From Rehmannia glutinosa (taxonomy: Eukaryota; Streptophyta; Magnoliopsida; Lamiales; Orobanchaceae), in assembly GCA_016081115.2 (NCBI GenBank), contig CM071931.1:27690317-27754316 (forward strand): a DNA stretch of 64,000 nt, read 5' to 3'. The notes beneath the pieces were generated by a model that did not search any database, was not told where the DNA came from, and worked only from the letters and a program-made list of their open reading frames with translations. Made by a program: the position numbers and the translations under genes. Below are positions 1 through 11,849 of the stretch, one piece after another; position 1 is the stretch's first letter; each line of letters opens with the position of its first letter.

Positions 1-35
1 TAGTGGTATGCATGCAGTTAATTGTGATTTGACCA

Positions 36-706
36 ATGGTGGGAGAAAGGGAGGATTGTCTTTTTTGGAGAGATGGCTATAATTTCAAATTGGTATCAGA
101 CTCTCTTCACCACATTGACGGTGTGGTAGAAGACAGAAAAAAAGAATTGAGGCTTATAGGATTATATGGATGGCCGGAGGAAGAATTGAAATATTGCACG
201 TGGAATCTCATTAGGAGTTGATAGATCATCAGAATCCTCATTGACTTTGCCTAGGCAACTTCAATAAGATTTTGTTTAGCTTCGAGAAGATTGGCGGGTG
301 AACTCGGAGTGATGCTAAGATGGATGATTTCCATAAAGTCATTCAAGAGGCTAATCTGGATGATTTGGGATACGAGGGGTATTCGTTTACATGGACAAAC
401 GGCCAGGAGGGGGAACAGAATATTCAGGAACATCTAGACAGATGCTTGGGAACTTCGGACTGGGTCTCTCTATATCCGACATACCATATCACACACTTGC
501 CCCGTATCTCATCCGACCATAGCCCTATGCTTATTAACTGGCAGAAAAAACCATCTGATGGAGGCATAAGGGGAAGGGGGAAAAAGTTTTTCCGGTTTGA
601 AGCTATGTGGTTGTTTGATGAATCGTGCCAGAAGATTATTAAAAATGCATGGAACAGAGGTGGTGGTTTGAATCATTCCAAGTCACTCAAGGATAAATTA
701 TTATAA
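36..706 (+). pseudogene. LINE endonuclease remnant
   Basis: Two open stretches (36-221 and 320-706), joined through frameshifts, resemble the second half of a plant LINE endonuclease/exonuclease/phosphatase domain. Visible marks are FTWTNGQ, LDRCLG and the catalytic-region motif SSDHSPMLINW (SDH is the conserved Ser-Asp-His of this family). In an intact element this protein nicks target DNA to prime reverse transcription. The N-terminal half lies before the window or is lost. Confidence 0.8.
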
Positions 707-1344
707 TGTGGATGTCACCTTCAACAATGGAAGAAAGACCATTTTGGAAATATTGGGCATCAAATAACGGCTTGCGAAAAGAAATTGAATAGCCCCTCTC
801 TTCGAATCCCTCGTTGGACCTCATACCGGAGCGGGCTCGTACGGACACAACTTCAGGAGCTCCTTCTGAAACAAGAAAAAATGTGGCACCAAAGATTGAG
901 AGCTAACTGGATCAAAGATGGGATAAAAATACGGGATTTTTTCACCAGTTAGCAAACGGACGACGAACTAGAAACACCATTGATAAGCTAAACAATTCAT
1001 CGGGGGACTGGGTGGAGGATCACCAGGACATCAAAAAGGAATTCTTAGGGTACTATCAGGTCCTATTCAAAACTGAAATGACTCTGGACATGGGTAGGGC
1101 GCTGGACGTTGTGGAATCAAAAGCGACTGACGAAATGAATGATTTATTGACACATCTTTTGAGGCGGAGGAAGTGACGGCGGCTTTGGAGAGCGGAAGGG
1201 TGATGAGAATCGAATCTCAGACATCTGATCAAGATTTGAGAGTCTAAATTACTAAACCACTATCTGATTCCTTAGTTTTTTCAGCTTTTGACATAGGCAT
1301 GAAACCGTAAATTATTTAATAATAGACTATAAAACTTCCAATCC

Positions 1345-2624
1345 AACAAAATCCTCAGGACCGGATGGTATGCCAGATCTTTTCTATCAAAATTTTGGCC
1401 CATTCTTAAACATGATATCATTTCGGCAATTTTTCATATTCTGAACGGTCATGCAAGCCCATCGAGTCTCAATGATACTTTAAGTGTACTTATTCCTAAA
1501 AATAAAAAAGTTGTGTGTGTTACGGATTTTAGGCCTATCAGTCAGTGTAATATTATTTTCAAACTGATCACGAAAACCATAGCTAATAGGCTTAAAATGG
1601 TCCTTCCCCACTTGATTCACCATACACAATCTGCCTTTGTCCTTGGTCAGCTTATCACGGATAATGCTTTGCTTGCGTTTGAAATTTTCCACCATATGAA
1701 GAATAACAAAGCTAAAAAAAAGGGGTCGTTCGCATTCAAACTCGATATGTCAAAAGCTTATGATCGAGTCGAATGGTCTTTCCTTGGGATGGTGATGCTC
1801 AGATTTGGTATTAATGAGTCGTTGTAGCCCTCATTATGAAATGTGTGAATACAATGTCTTTCTCTATTCTACTTAATGGTAAACCGAGTGCCCCATTTTC
1901 CCCCTCATGTGGGCTTCATCGAGGAGACCCACTTTCCCCATATCTGTTTTTATTTTGTCTAGAGGCGTTCTCTTCACTCATTAGAAAGGCAGAAAGGGGA
2001 GGTAATCTCCATGGCATTAAAGTAAATAAGAATGCGCCAGCTATTTCACATGTGTTTTTTGCAGATGATAGTATTATCTTTGGACAAGCCACAGAACCAG
2101 AAATTGAAACCACGCAGGAAATCATAGCCATTTTTGAAGGGGCCTCGGGTCAGCGAATAAGTCTAGAAAAATCAGAAATATCCTTCAATCATGGACTACC
2201 TCACGACAAGCAACAATTGTTGGCGACCAAACTCGGCGTGACACTAGTCCAAAAGCACACGAAATATTTGGGCATCCCGTCTATTGTCGGACGATCGAAG
2301 AAGGAAATATTCCAAATTATAGTGGATAGGGTTCGGAAAAAGCTAAAAAATTGAAAGAGCCGATATTTATCCGGTGCTGGAAAGATGATTTTGATCAAAA
2401 CCGTGGCCCAAGCGATCTCTTCATACCTTATGAGCTGCTTCTCGTTTCCCTCAAACATTTGTAACCAATTGGACTCAATTTTGTGTAATTTTTGGTGGGG
2501 CCGGTGTAAGGAGGAAAAGAGAAATCATTGGCGGGCGTGGAATATTATTAGCTATTCGAAACTAGAAGGGGGATTGGGACTTCGAGATTTTCGTTGTTTT
2601 AACGAGGCGATGCTTGCAAAGTAA
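1345..2624 (+). pseudogene. LINE reverse transcriptase remnant
   Basis: The RT core is split over several frames. The segment at about 1345-1500 carries TKSSGPDGMPDLFYQ, 1513-1827 carries FRPISQCN and KLDMSKAYDRVEW, 1836-2354 carries GLHRGDPLSPYLF and the catalytic FADD box (2058-2069), and 2385-2624 carries the thumb region ending in GGLGLRDF. A stop before 1836 and another at about 2352 break the frame. The FADD box is the plant-LINE form of YxDD. Confidence 0.9.
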
Positions 2625-2690
2625 GGATGGAGAGTTATTACGGATAAGAGCTCCTTTCTTTCAAAGTTCTAACTGCTAAGTACTTCCCGC

Positions 2691-4096
2691 GTGGATCATT
2701 GCTCGAAAACACAATTGGCCATAATCCATCATACGTATGGAGAAGCATGTGGTAGACAGGAACATTTTGCACCGTGGGATTCGGTGGAATATCAGGAACG
2801 GCGAACGGGTGGAGTGTGGGTTGATCCTTGGTTGGTGGATAACCCTAATTTTCTACCTATTTCACCTCCTCCAAACGGTTTGGATGATATGCGAGTCAGT
2901 GAGCTATTAAGGATGGATCGAATGGGCTGGGATGTGAATAAAATCAGGGAGCTTTTCAATCCAGTGGATACAAAAGCTATATTAGCCATCCCAATCAAAT
3001 TTTCGAGAAACATGGACAAACAGGTATGGCACTACTCCAAAGATGGAAAATATTCAGTAAAATTTGGATATAAATTAGCAATGGCAGCATCAGAAGGGAT
3101 TCATAACGTAACATCTTCCTCGGGTGAGAACTCTAAATTGTGGAAATGGATATGGAATATGTCTATCCCCCAAAGGTCCAAATCTTCCTATGGAAATGCG
3201 CACATGGAATATTACCATCCAAATCAAATTTGAAAAGGAAAGGAATCCGTATTGACACAACGTGGGTCAGATGTGGAAATGCGATCGAGACGCCAGAACA
3301 CGTTCTCTAGGATTGTGAATGGGCAAAATTTTATTGGGCAGCTTCTCCCCTAAGAATTACTCAGCAAGGCTTAACTGAAGATGGATCCTTATTGGATTAG
3401 TTAAAATTTGTTCTGAAGAATCGTGACCTGGATGGACATCCTCTATTTGCAATGCTGTTTTGGTTGATTTGGGATGCAATAAATAAGCTTACCTTATCCC
3501 ACAAAGAGGTTAGCCATGATAGATGTTTTAAGTTGGTTGTTTCCAGGCTAGAAGATCATCAGAGGGCGGCTGCACTCATAGCGCACATAGTCGACGGTGT
3601 AATGCGAGATAAATGGAGTCCACCGGAGGCGGGTAGCGTCAAGATCAACATAGACGCATCCATAGTGGAGGGTCAGCGAACGAGACTGGGTGTGGTTTTT
3701 AGAGATTGCAATGGAAACGTGGTCACATCACTCATGCAGTCAATAGAGGAGGTTGGCTCGGTGGAAATAGCGGAGGCGCTGGGGTGCCGGGAAGGTATTC
3801 GACTTGCTCGGGATCTTAAAGTGCGCAACATCCACATTGAAACAGATAATCTCACTCTGTACTAAAAGTTGAAGAAGAACGAAATGGACCTCTCATACCT
3901 CAGAAATATTGTGGAGGATATTCTATCGATGTTTAATTGTTTTGATTCTATTATTCCTAGCTTTGTTAGGCGTACCGGGGATACTTTAGCCCACTCTCTA
4001 GCAAAGTTTGCTTTTAATTTCAGTTGTAATGAGCCTCAGGTTGGCGCTATCCCCGACTATTTAGCAGACTTGGTGCTTTCGGAGATGATCTCCTAA
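2691..4096 (+). pseudogene. LINE C-terminal region: zf-RVT-like plus RNase H remnant
   Basis: The open stretch 2691-3233 contains VWHYSKDGKYSVKFGY and LWKWIWNMSIPQRSK, typical of the zf-RVT region downstream of plant LINE reverse transcriptases. 3452-3865 continues into an RVT_3-type RNase H: INIDAS (first Asp), AEALGCREG (Glu) and IETDN (second Asp). After a stop at 3863, 3869-4096 carries the rest, with RRTGDTLAHSLAKFA near the end. It is broken by at least two frameshifts. Confidence 0.85.
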
Positions 4097-4126
4097 TTTA
4101 TAATATTTTTGTTTTCCCTCAAAAAA

Positions 4127-4700
4127 AACTATACAACTTGACTAGTCTGCAGCTTTAGAAACTGGACAGGAATTCCGATTCGAGAGTGGATCGTATCTCT
4201 ATCCACAAGACAAATACAACCTAACTAGAGTTCACGGATAAGCTTAATGTCCTGATTTAATGTCATATCCCCAAAGATACGACTTTGTCTTAACACAAAA
4301 GCACCTTCGAACTGGCAGGAGTAAGTATTGGTGCTGGACTCGAATGCAGAAAGAATGTTGTGAACACATGTAATAGTCAGGTGTTACAAGTTACAAACTC
4401 CTCCAGTTACAAGAATCTGGACACCTGCAATGTCCAGTGACAAAACTAACCTGAAATCAGGCCAAGGTGGCTAGCAAAGCGCGCTTGTGGTCATCCACTT
4501 GTGTTATAATATATCCAACTTATAACACCTTTTAATATATACTAGGATAAAAAAGGTTTAAAATTACCACGAATATTAATTTACTCGGAACATAGATTAA
4601 CAATATACCATTTAATTATTTTAGAATTAAACATTTACCCCTCTGAAAATTTGGTCAAACTTGAGTTGACGCGCACTTTCTCATAACCAAATTTCCAATA
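4127..4700 (-). repeat. LTR-like repeat, inverted copy
   Basis: Read on the minus strand, this segment aligns collinearly with 5512-6588. Shared blocks include the start near GGAAATTTGGTT, TTTATCCTAGTAT, AAGGTGTTAT, TATAACACAAGTG, GTTAGTTTTGT, ATCTTTGGGGA and GACAAATAC. It is much shorter than the direct copy because of internal deletions and divergence. The family looks like a solo LTR, but no target duplication was found. Confidence 0.55.
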
Positions 4701-5010
4701 ATAATTTAGTTAATCTAGGCGCGGTAATTATTTAAAGTAAATGGCCACCTATAGTTTTGAAATTCTACTATGAAATTGGTAATTGATAAATCAAATAAAC
4801 TCTTATAAACAATTTAGAAAAAACAAGTACTTATGTGTTGTATATTTACATATAATATAGTGTATTGCACTATTGTGCATTTATTGCATCTCATATTATA
4901 AGCATCATTTTAGCTTGACATTCACTTTATGCACATATTATATAGTATATATAATATATATATATATAGGAAAGAAGGAAAGAAATAAATAAATTTAAAA
5001 AAGAGAATTA
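4701..5010. other. AT-rich spacer, no gene
   Basis: Nothing coding was recognised. A short TA microsatellite lies at about 4940-4968. A stretch near 4750-4795 resembles 13485-13520, so it is probably part of another dispersed repeat. Confidence 0.4.
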
Positions 5011-5511
5011 TGTTGAAAAGTGTGTCTTTTCACATAAAGACATCCATGGGAAGGACTCCAGTGAATAAATGCAACCTTTGGATAATTAACTTTTATCCGT
5101 TGAGAAAGGACACGACTGTTCAACGTAACATTTGAAAATTTATAAATAACTTCAAGTTATTCTATAGAATGTCGATAAAGAAAAAAAATAGATCGATGGA
5201 AGAGAGATGGAAAATCTAATCCATCAAATTCCCACGAGATTTATTTTTTTCCTACTTTCTTTAATTGCTATTAATACCACTCTTGTGACTGATGCTCCTG
5301 AAAAATTCTAAGAAGTGTAATCTTGGAAGGTTTGTGAAATAGACTTTGTATCCTGGACGTGATTCCTTGAGAACCATTTACACCCTATTGGGGGAATTAA
5401 TACCTCAAAGATAGCATCTTTAAGATTTGTCTAGTCTATAAAAATTATTTTTGCTTTGTAGAACATACACATACTCTATTACTCACTATTCGAGAAATAT
5501 ATACTGTTGGA
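5011..5511 (+). repeat. LTR-like segment beginning TGTTGAAAAGTG
   Basis: This segment of about 500 bp starts with TG, has a TATAAATA-like box near 5140 and a transcript-like middle, and stops where the next TGTTGG-starting repeat begins. The composition resembles a Copia LTR, but there is no partner LTR in the window and the 3' CA end is not clear. It could be a solo LTR or a fragment. Confidence 0.3.
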
Positions 5512-6588
5512 AATTTGGTTTTGATAAAATGGGCGTCGACCCGACTTTGACCAAATTTTCGGTGACTAAGAATTTAATTCTGGAGTAATTAAATTGTGAA
5601 TTATTAATCTACCTTTCGAGTAGATGTTCGTAGTATTTTATATTTCTCAAAACCGAATTTTGGTGATGAGTGAGAAATTAATACATGAAGTTGGCCACGC
5701 GAATGGATATAGTTTATCCTAGTATAAATACTAGAAGGTGTTATTGGTTGGACATACTATAACACAAGTGTATGATCACAAATGGGCCTTGGACCGGACC
5801 GACCCTTTGGGCTCGGGTTCAGGTTTAGTTAGTTTTGTAACTTGAAAATGGGCTTGGCCCAAATTCAAGTAACTGTTGGGCCGGATGAATCTAGACATTG
5901 GAGGTGTCTAGGTTCATGTGTGGATGAATCTAGACATTGGAGATGTCTAGGTTCATGTGGCTTTTGGAGTTTGTAACTCCTCAAGTAGTGGTCATAATTA
6001 GAGGCTTGTAACTCATGGGAGTTGCATGTGGTTTAATGCCCACTCTCTTATCTTTAATTCCCTCAAGTGTTGGAAATGATGGCTTTTATAAGCCTAGGGT
6101 GCATTGTTGCATGGGAGGAGGATGAGTAGAGTGAGAGAGAGTGAGAAGTTAGAAAGGAAATCAGATTTTCGCAGTTCCTAATCTGTCTAGTAGGTGTTAC
6201 TACCCAGTGTTACAACATCTCGTGTCAGCACTTCCTTTCTACATTTTATGTGTCAAGCAAACCAGTTCTCGCACCATTCTAGTTCGATGGGGCTTTTGTG
6301 TTAGTGGTGATACTACACAAAAGACGTAAGCCGTTTTATCTTTGGGGACATTACGTCAAACCGTGAGCACTAGCCGGGACGTATTTGTCTTGCGGATAGA
6401 ATTCTACTCGACTCGGCTTTTGTTTTTCAAGTTCTGTCAGATTAATGCTTCTGGAGTTGGAATCCATTCAAGAATTGTAATAGTTAAGTTTTACATTTTC
6501 TTGTAATTTTTTTTTTCCTTTTTGTAAGCCATCTTGAAGGTTTTTCCCGTTGTAACCATTGTAATAATTTCCAAAATATACAACAATA
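5512..6588 (+). repeat. LTR-like repeat, direct copy (probable solo LTR)
   Basis: It starts TGTTGGAAATTTGG and ends near CCAAAATATACAACA, so the ends form a short imperfect TG...CA inverted repeat. It aligns in opposite orientation with 4127-4700. Inside, a unit of about 40 bp (GGATGAATCTAGACATTGGA...) is tandemly doubled at about 5883-5961. No open reading frame of note. Flanking 5-mers do not match, so a solo LTR is inferred from the ends only. Confidence 0.5.
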
Positions 6589-6836
6589 TTATTTATGTTG
6601 TTGAGATTTGTAAATAAAACCATTACAAAGCATTATTCCATTGACAGGAATAGTAATTCTCAAAAGAGACAGCACCCCAAGAACTGATATAGACCTCCAC
6701 ACCATAACTCTATTTCAAAGGTAAACTGAAGCTGAATTTATGTTCTTCATTATTACAGCAAAACGTCAAAATATACACTCGATCATCTGCCCGAATTATA
6801 GCACTTAAAAATGATAACCAGACCAGCTTAGCCCTA
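6589..6836 (-). other. 3' flank / probable 3' UTR of the FMO gene
   Basis: Downstream of the stop codon, sequence similarity to the region after the second FMO copy (about 15955-16189) continues for more than 200 bp, for example CATTATTCCATTGA and CTGAAGCTGAATTT. This marks the downstream edge of the duplicated unit and probably includes the 3' UTR. Confidence 0.5.
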
Positions 6837-9800
6837 CTAAATACGACTTGAATTGCAATAGTTAGAACTCGGAACTAATCCTTCATAATCTGCCAAATTA
6901 TACGGTTCAAACAACTCCGAGAAAAAACCTTTCTTTCTTCTGGGATTACATCCAATGTCTTTGCAGAGTTGATCATTGTACCAAATGTGAACACCACCAA
7001 TACAAGATCTTCTGTACTTACCGTTGCCTGAATATTTCTTCATGAACTTGTCCCAAGTGTTAATGTCCTTTTCCATGTCTTTAATACTTGGCAACTGGAA
7101 GGCCTCATCTAGAAATAATGCTAGCCATTTGCATCTCAATTCGAATGTAAAAAGATTTGAAATAGACTCCGAGTAACCTATTACTGCTAGTTGTGGAATT
7201 TGTGGATGGATCATTTGTCTGCAGTCGCACAAAAACAACATCACTTCAACATGGCGTGAATGAACGGTTAAATTAATCGCGGGATTGCATTCATAAATAC
7301 AACCCCTAGTGCATTAACAGTGAAAAAAAACCTTGAGGTTTTGTATGATTTCAAAATAACAACCACCCCTATTTTTTTCCTGCAAATTGCACCCAAAGGA
7401 TAGTATCTGATAACCAAATACAAACCTCGAGTGGGTGTTTGAGGTTATTTATAATTTTAAAAGATAACTGAATATTTTTGTTATTAGGCTAAACCATGGG
7501 ATAGTTTTTGAATTCACCTTATGATACATTAGAGAAAATAGTTTTTTTAGTCTTGTGATTTGGACTATGTGTGGAGATTTAATCCTCTAAGTAGTCATTT
7601 TTCACTTTTGGTCAAATATCTTCAAAAAATAATTGAACAGTTAGTCTGATTTTGACTGGAATCATTTATTTTTATTGTGATTACTACTAAGATTGATGAG
7701 TACTAATGTGTCTAAGAAATTTTTGAATTTTGGTTATTCGAAACAAAAATGACATGTCAAATTATCAAAAATTGACACAAGAAATTTGGGAATTTTAAAG
7801 TTTTTGTGGCAACTTTTTAAAACAAATCACCAAAATTCCTAATCTTTTTGACATGTTTGTACCTGACGATTATAGTAAGCAATTTCCAATAGAATTATAC
7901 AAGTTTGATCAAAGCATGACTAAATGTCCAATTTTTAAAAGATATTGGACTAAAATATAAATCTGACTATTTATAGGACTAAATCTGTCCAAGTTATTAG
8001 ACCAAATAAATTACCTGTAGAGAGGAATTGTGGAGGTTGGAGATCCTGCTATACAATTTTGAAAAGTTGGAGATGCAAAGATATTCTTGAGCTTTTCGTC
8101 GCCTTTATATCCGGTGGCAAAGACGACGATATCTGCTTTCAAGGGATTATTATCTTCTCCATCTAGGATCAAACCTTCTTTGCAGAAGCTGAATTGCTTT
8201 GATTTCCTAAAAACAATACTTCCATCTTCCACTTTGTCAAAGAAGTTATGTGCAGGGAGAAAGAGTATCTGACAAGACGAGGCTTCTTGAACAAAGCTTT
8301 CTTTCGGAATCAAATCGTACTTCTTCAACGGAAGTTTCCATCTAAGATAGCTTTCAACGAACTTAGACATCGCCCACCGCTACGGAAAAAATAAACCAAT
8401 AATTTTCTCAACATTAAATTAAACAAACAAAAAATCAAAAGGAGAAATTACAAAAATGCCCGAGGTTTGGGTTAATTTCATAAGAAAATTTAAAATTACA
8501 AAAAAAACCCATAAGATTTATTTTGTGTTACACTTACCCCATTATGGGCAATAGTATTTCAAACACCTACCTTATATTTGTAAAAATATTGCAATCACTC
8601 TCTTACATTTAATACATAACAATCCTCAAAGGTTTTTTTTTTTTTTTTTGGTGATTTTCAAATATCTTTGAGTTTTTTTAACCTCAGGAGATGTTTTTGT
8701 AATTATCCCAAAAAGTATGTATCTTTAAAGTAGCTAGAAGAAGTTTACCAAAGGCGAAAGAATTGTCGCCAAGACACTAGAAAAGAAGGCTTCACCAGGC
8801 TTATGAACCAATAGCTCAGTAAAGCGGCTGAAGCACAAAAAGTCAAAACTAACTCCCCATGGTTGTGAATCAGGAAGCATCCAATGAATGGTTCTTTGAA
8901 TCACCGTGCAAGGGTTATCATTCCCTGTATACAAGTAAATAAATAAGAGTGTATATTGGATTCTTAAAATGCCCAAATAAAGTCCTGAAAACATTTCATG
9001 CAAAGAGGTGGCAATTTGAGCACATTTGCGTTGGTGGGTCGGACTGCGACCCAATACTCACAACAAAACTGTCAACCCAAACCTGACTTGTAATGACTTG
9101 TACATTTTAAAATTTTAAATAATCCGTGAATCTATATGAGTTATGTGAGATGTATGTATTGATTTTCAACTGAAAATTAAATTCACATTAACCGGACATT
9201 TTTCTAAAATTTAATCATCATACTAACAATCTATTCGACCCATAAAAAAAAACATCACAAGAGACAATACAATAACAACAAAAATGAGTTAATCGGGTCA
9301 TTTTATGTTGACCTGAATTCGACCTGTTTATTATTTGTGTCGTTTCGATTCGTAACCAGCTTATAACCTGTTAGGTTCATGTTATTTTTTCGTATTGTGT
9401 CAGAAATTGCCTCACTAGATTACATGCTATGTAGTGGCATGAAATAAAAATTGAATACCTTTTGGCTTAAAATCTTCTAGACAATTTAGAATTATGGTGC
9501 TTGTACTGGTGATGATGCTTCTAAAGTTACAACCTATTATCTTACCGTTGGCGATTGCGCATTCAAATGCAATGTCGACCGCTGATTTCCCTGAACCTAT
9601 GACTGCAATATTTTTCCCTTTAATCAACTGTGCAGCACTTGCATTGTCCATGGCAGCATAATCCATAGAATGCAAAACTTTTCCTGAAAATACATCGGGC
9701 CCACATCCCGGAGAAAACTCCGGGATGTCTGCCAAACCACTGAATCTTCCAATGCACAGAACCACAAATTCAGCTGCATACTCCTGCCACCAACAATCGG

Positions 9801-10965
9801 CTATATAAAGATTCCTAGTTACCCAAATCTTTTATGCCCATTAAACTTCTTAAGTTATTTATTTGTCTTTCCCATTGCTAACATGATCGAATAACCAAAA
9901 CAGAACGCGGTACAATCAGAGAAATTGATGATCTTGCCGATATATATGACAACTATATATTAAGATGCTTATGTCCCATGCAACATACAATCATATGCAG
10001 GGAGTGTTTGCAAATGAAATTTCTACTTCTGAATCTGATTCGTTTAATCAAAATCTAACACGGGTGATTTAATTAGATTTGCAATTCTCCTTTTAGTTTG
10101 ACTAGTACAAACAAATAAGCACTTTTATAACTTTATGAGTAAAAACTTTCAACTTCTGGTTTCCAACTTCTGATTTTATTTGCAAATACTACCAACTTGT
10201 GATTTTCAACTACTTTTACTTATATTACAATAAATCAATTGTTCTTTAAAAGAAAGAAGTTTTTGCAAACAGCCTTGTAATCTAAAAACTTGAATGCTAG
10301 TTAATTGAAATTCACAACAGAAAGAGAAGAATTGTTAAGTTTTTGGATTAATTACAAAACTACCCCTAGTTTTAGCTTACAATTGCACCCTCAAGAGATG
10401 CAACGATCTATTTGTTAGGTAATTACAAAAGTTAATGGGGTATTTAATTTGTAATTTTAATTAAAAGATAGTACTTTTTGTAATTACGCTTTACCTCAAG
10501 GTAGTTTTATAATTATCCCTGTTTTACCTTTATGGAGTCTTCTTTTGTGTCAACAACTTTCAAGTTCCACTTTCCTTTGGACCCAAAAGCTTTTCCAGCT
10601 CCACCCCACATCTCCCAACACTGCATCTCTTCAACAGACTGTCCCACATATTCTATGCTGGTTACTTTGGAATTGAACTTTATGTAATTCAACAGTTCAA
10701 AATATCGAGCATAAGATTGAATATATTCCAAGACTTTGGTGTTGTGAGGGAACATATCTTCAACAGAAGAAGGCCATGGAAAGTCAGAAAACTGGAAATA
10801 GTCTTTTGAACTCTGGAGTCTGGTTGTCTCTATGGTTTTATTCCAGAGTCCACCAACCTCATCTTGTGCTTCGAATACGATCGGATTGAAGCCTTTGGAT
10901 GCTGTGTATTTACAGGCAAGAAGACCACTTAGTCCAGCTCCAACTATGGCAACCCTTTTCTCCAT
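6837..10965 (-). CDS. Flavin-containing monooxygenase, FMO1-like clade; five exons, 532 aa, intact
   Basis: Exons on the minus strand are 10965-10528, 9783-9546, 8924-8749, 8379-8015 and 7218-6837. All introns are GT-AG and the total is 1599 nt, an open frame of 532 codons plus stop, the usual size for plant FMOs. The FAD-binding motif GAGLSG lies at residues 9-14 with E32 ending the second strand. The FMO signature FSGKVLHSMDY lies at 178-188, the NADPH-binding GSGKSA at 209-214 and FATGY at 371-375. It should use NADPH and O2 to oxygenate a soft nucleophile (N or S), probably in the cytosol or on ER membranes. The best-known member of the likely clade, Arabidopsis FMO1, N-hydroxylates pipecolic acid in systemic resistance; substrate and clade here are inferred. 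A diverged tandem copy lies at 16190-21169. Introns carry MITE-like insertions. The start is the only ATG before the nucleotide-binding strand. Confidence 0.9.
8441..8709. mobile_element. MITE-like element in FMO intron 3
   Basis: The ends are inverted: the left reads GGAGAAATTACAAAAATGCC and the right end, reversed, GGGATAATTACAAAAACAT, followed on both sides by a gaggttt-like stretch. The same terminal motif occurs at 10345-10520 and 20284-20504. The interior holds poly-T and simple AT-rich DNA, no gene. Confidence 0.55.
9030..9420. repeat. Repeat-like segment in FMO intron 2
   Basis: The segment contains GGTCGGACTGCGACCC at the left and CGGGTCATTTTATG with GACCTGAATTCGACCTG at the right, motifs that occur in many plant repeats rich in GGGTCG; a related stretch is inside the foldback element at about 62430-62820. 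I found no matching segment in the second FMO copy. Boundaries are uncertain. Confidence 0.3.
10345..10520. mobile_element. MITE-like element next to the exon 1 splice donor
   Basis: The left end GGATTAATTACAAAACTACC and the reversed right end GGATAATTATAAAACTACC are inverted repeats. The element starts about 8 nt inside intron 1 of the intact FMO gene, directly after GTAAAACA. The paralogue has no such element at the equivalent donor. No coding content. Confidence 0.6.
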
Positions 10966-11340
10966 GGATTTAAAATCTCTTGAATTCTTGATTAAAATTG
11001 GATGGAATTCTAAAGGGATGCTCGTAATAGAATATTTTTAGAAGATTGAAGATGCAGGTGCATAGTACCTCCCTCCCTCCCTCCGAATATAATACATTCT
11101 AAAAATAACACGAGACTATTGCCTATCGGTAAAGTTTGTTTGGCATATGCTAATTTTGTAAACTTTTTGCCCAGAATTTGTTATATCTCATGGGGAAAAG
11201 CTGAATCGATGACGTGGACTAAACGTTGGGATTCCATAATTTAAGAGAGGAAAATAACAAAAAAAGTTGCAAATTATATAAGTGGATATATAAAGACTTT
11301 ACGTAAAAACATTTTTTTTGGGAAAACTTTTTAATTACAC

Positions 11341-11580
11341 CCTATGGATATTCGGATGGGATATTCTATTTCAGTATGTTGTTTCATCTCATGTATTCAC
11401 GCGGATGATGATTGCGCGTGTATAAATGTTACCATATTAAAATCCCACAATTTAGGCGTGATTTATGCTCCAAAATTAATATGGTAACATTAATACACGT
11501 GGCAATCATCCGTGCGGTGGAATAGGAGATGAAACATCATCCTCGAATAGAAGATCTCATATGATGGATATTGGGCATCT
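11341..11580. mobile_element. Foldback MITE upstream of the FMO gene
   Basis: Two arms of roughly 90 bp or more pair with each other. TGTTTCATCTCATG pairs with AGGAGATGAAACA, GCGGATGATGATTG with CAATCATCCGTGC, and TGTTACCATATTAA with TTAATATGGTAACA. The loop of about 30 bp lies near 11445-11470. It starts about 380 bp upstream of the FMO ATG. Confidence 0.7.
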
Positions 11581-11849
11581 TTTCTACCCATCAACTTAAA
11601 AAAAAATCTTTTTTTACCCAATTTGACCAAATTGCCCTTCCTTTAATTTGGGGGTTTTTTGAATTTTGAAACTGATGTAATTATTGTTTCTTTGGAAACC
11701 GTATAACTCTCTTGGAAATCGTATACACATACCCATATGTACATATACATACATAATATAAGAGAAGACAAATCGAATAAACAAAACGAAAAAGCATGCA
11801 TAACAAAAACAAAACAAAGGAAGAAGACCATATCGAGCTCATATCGTGA

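Larger units (their letters stand above)
1..4126 (+). mobile_element. Decayed L1-type non-LTR retrotransposon (LINE)
   Basis: Conceptual translation in shifting plus-strand frames gives, in order, an endonuclease/exonuclease-phosphatase C-terminal part, a reverse transcriptase, a zf-RVT-like region and a C-terminal RNase H, which is the domain order of plant L1 elements with RNase H. Frames break many times, so it is not functional. The 3' end is a short A run near 4119-4126, just after the last RNase H codons. The 5' end lies outside the window. A non-homologous stretch of about 150 bp interrupts the coding region at about 1196-1343. Confidence 0.9.

Noticed and set aside
1916..2458. Minus-strand frames opposite the LINE RT
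   Set aside because: Shadows of the RT code.
11062..11096. CTCCCTCCCTCCGAATATAAT, resembling one Stowaway MITE end
   Set aside because: Only one end is present; no inverted partner or TA duplication was found.
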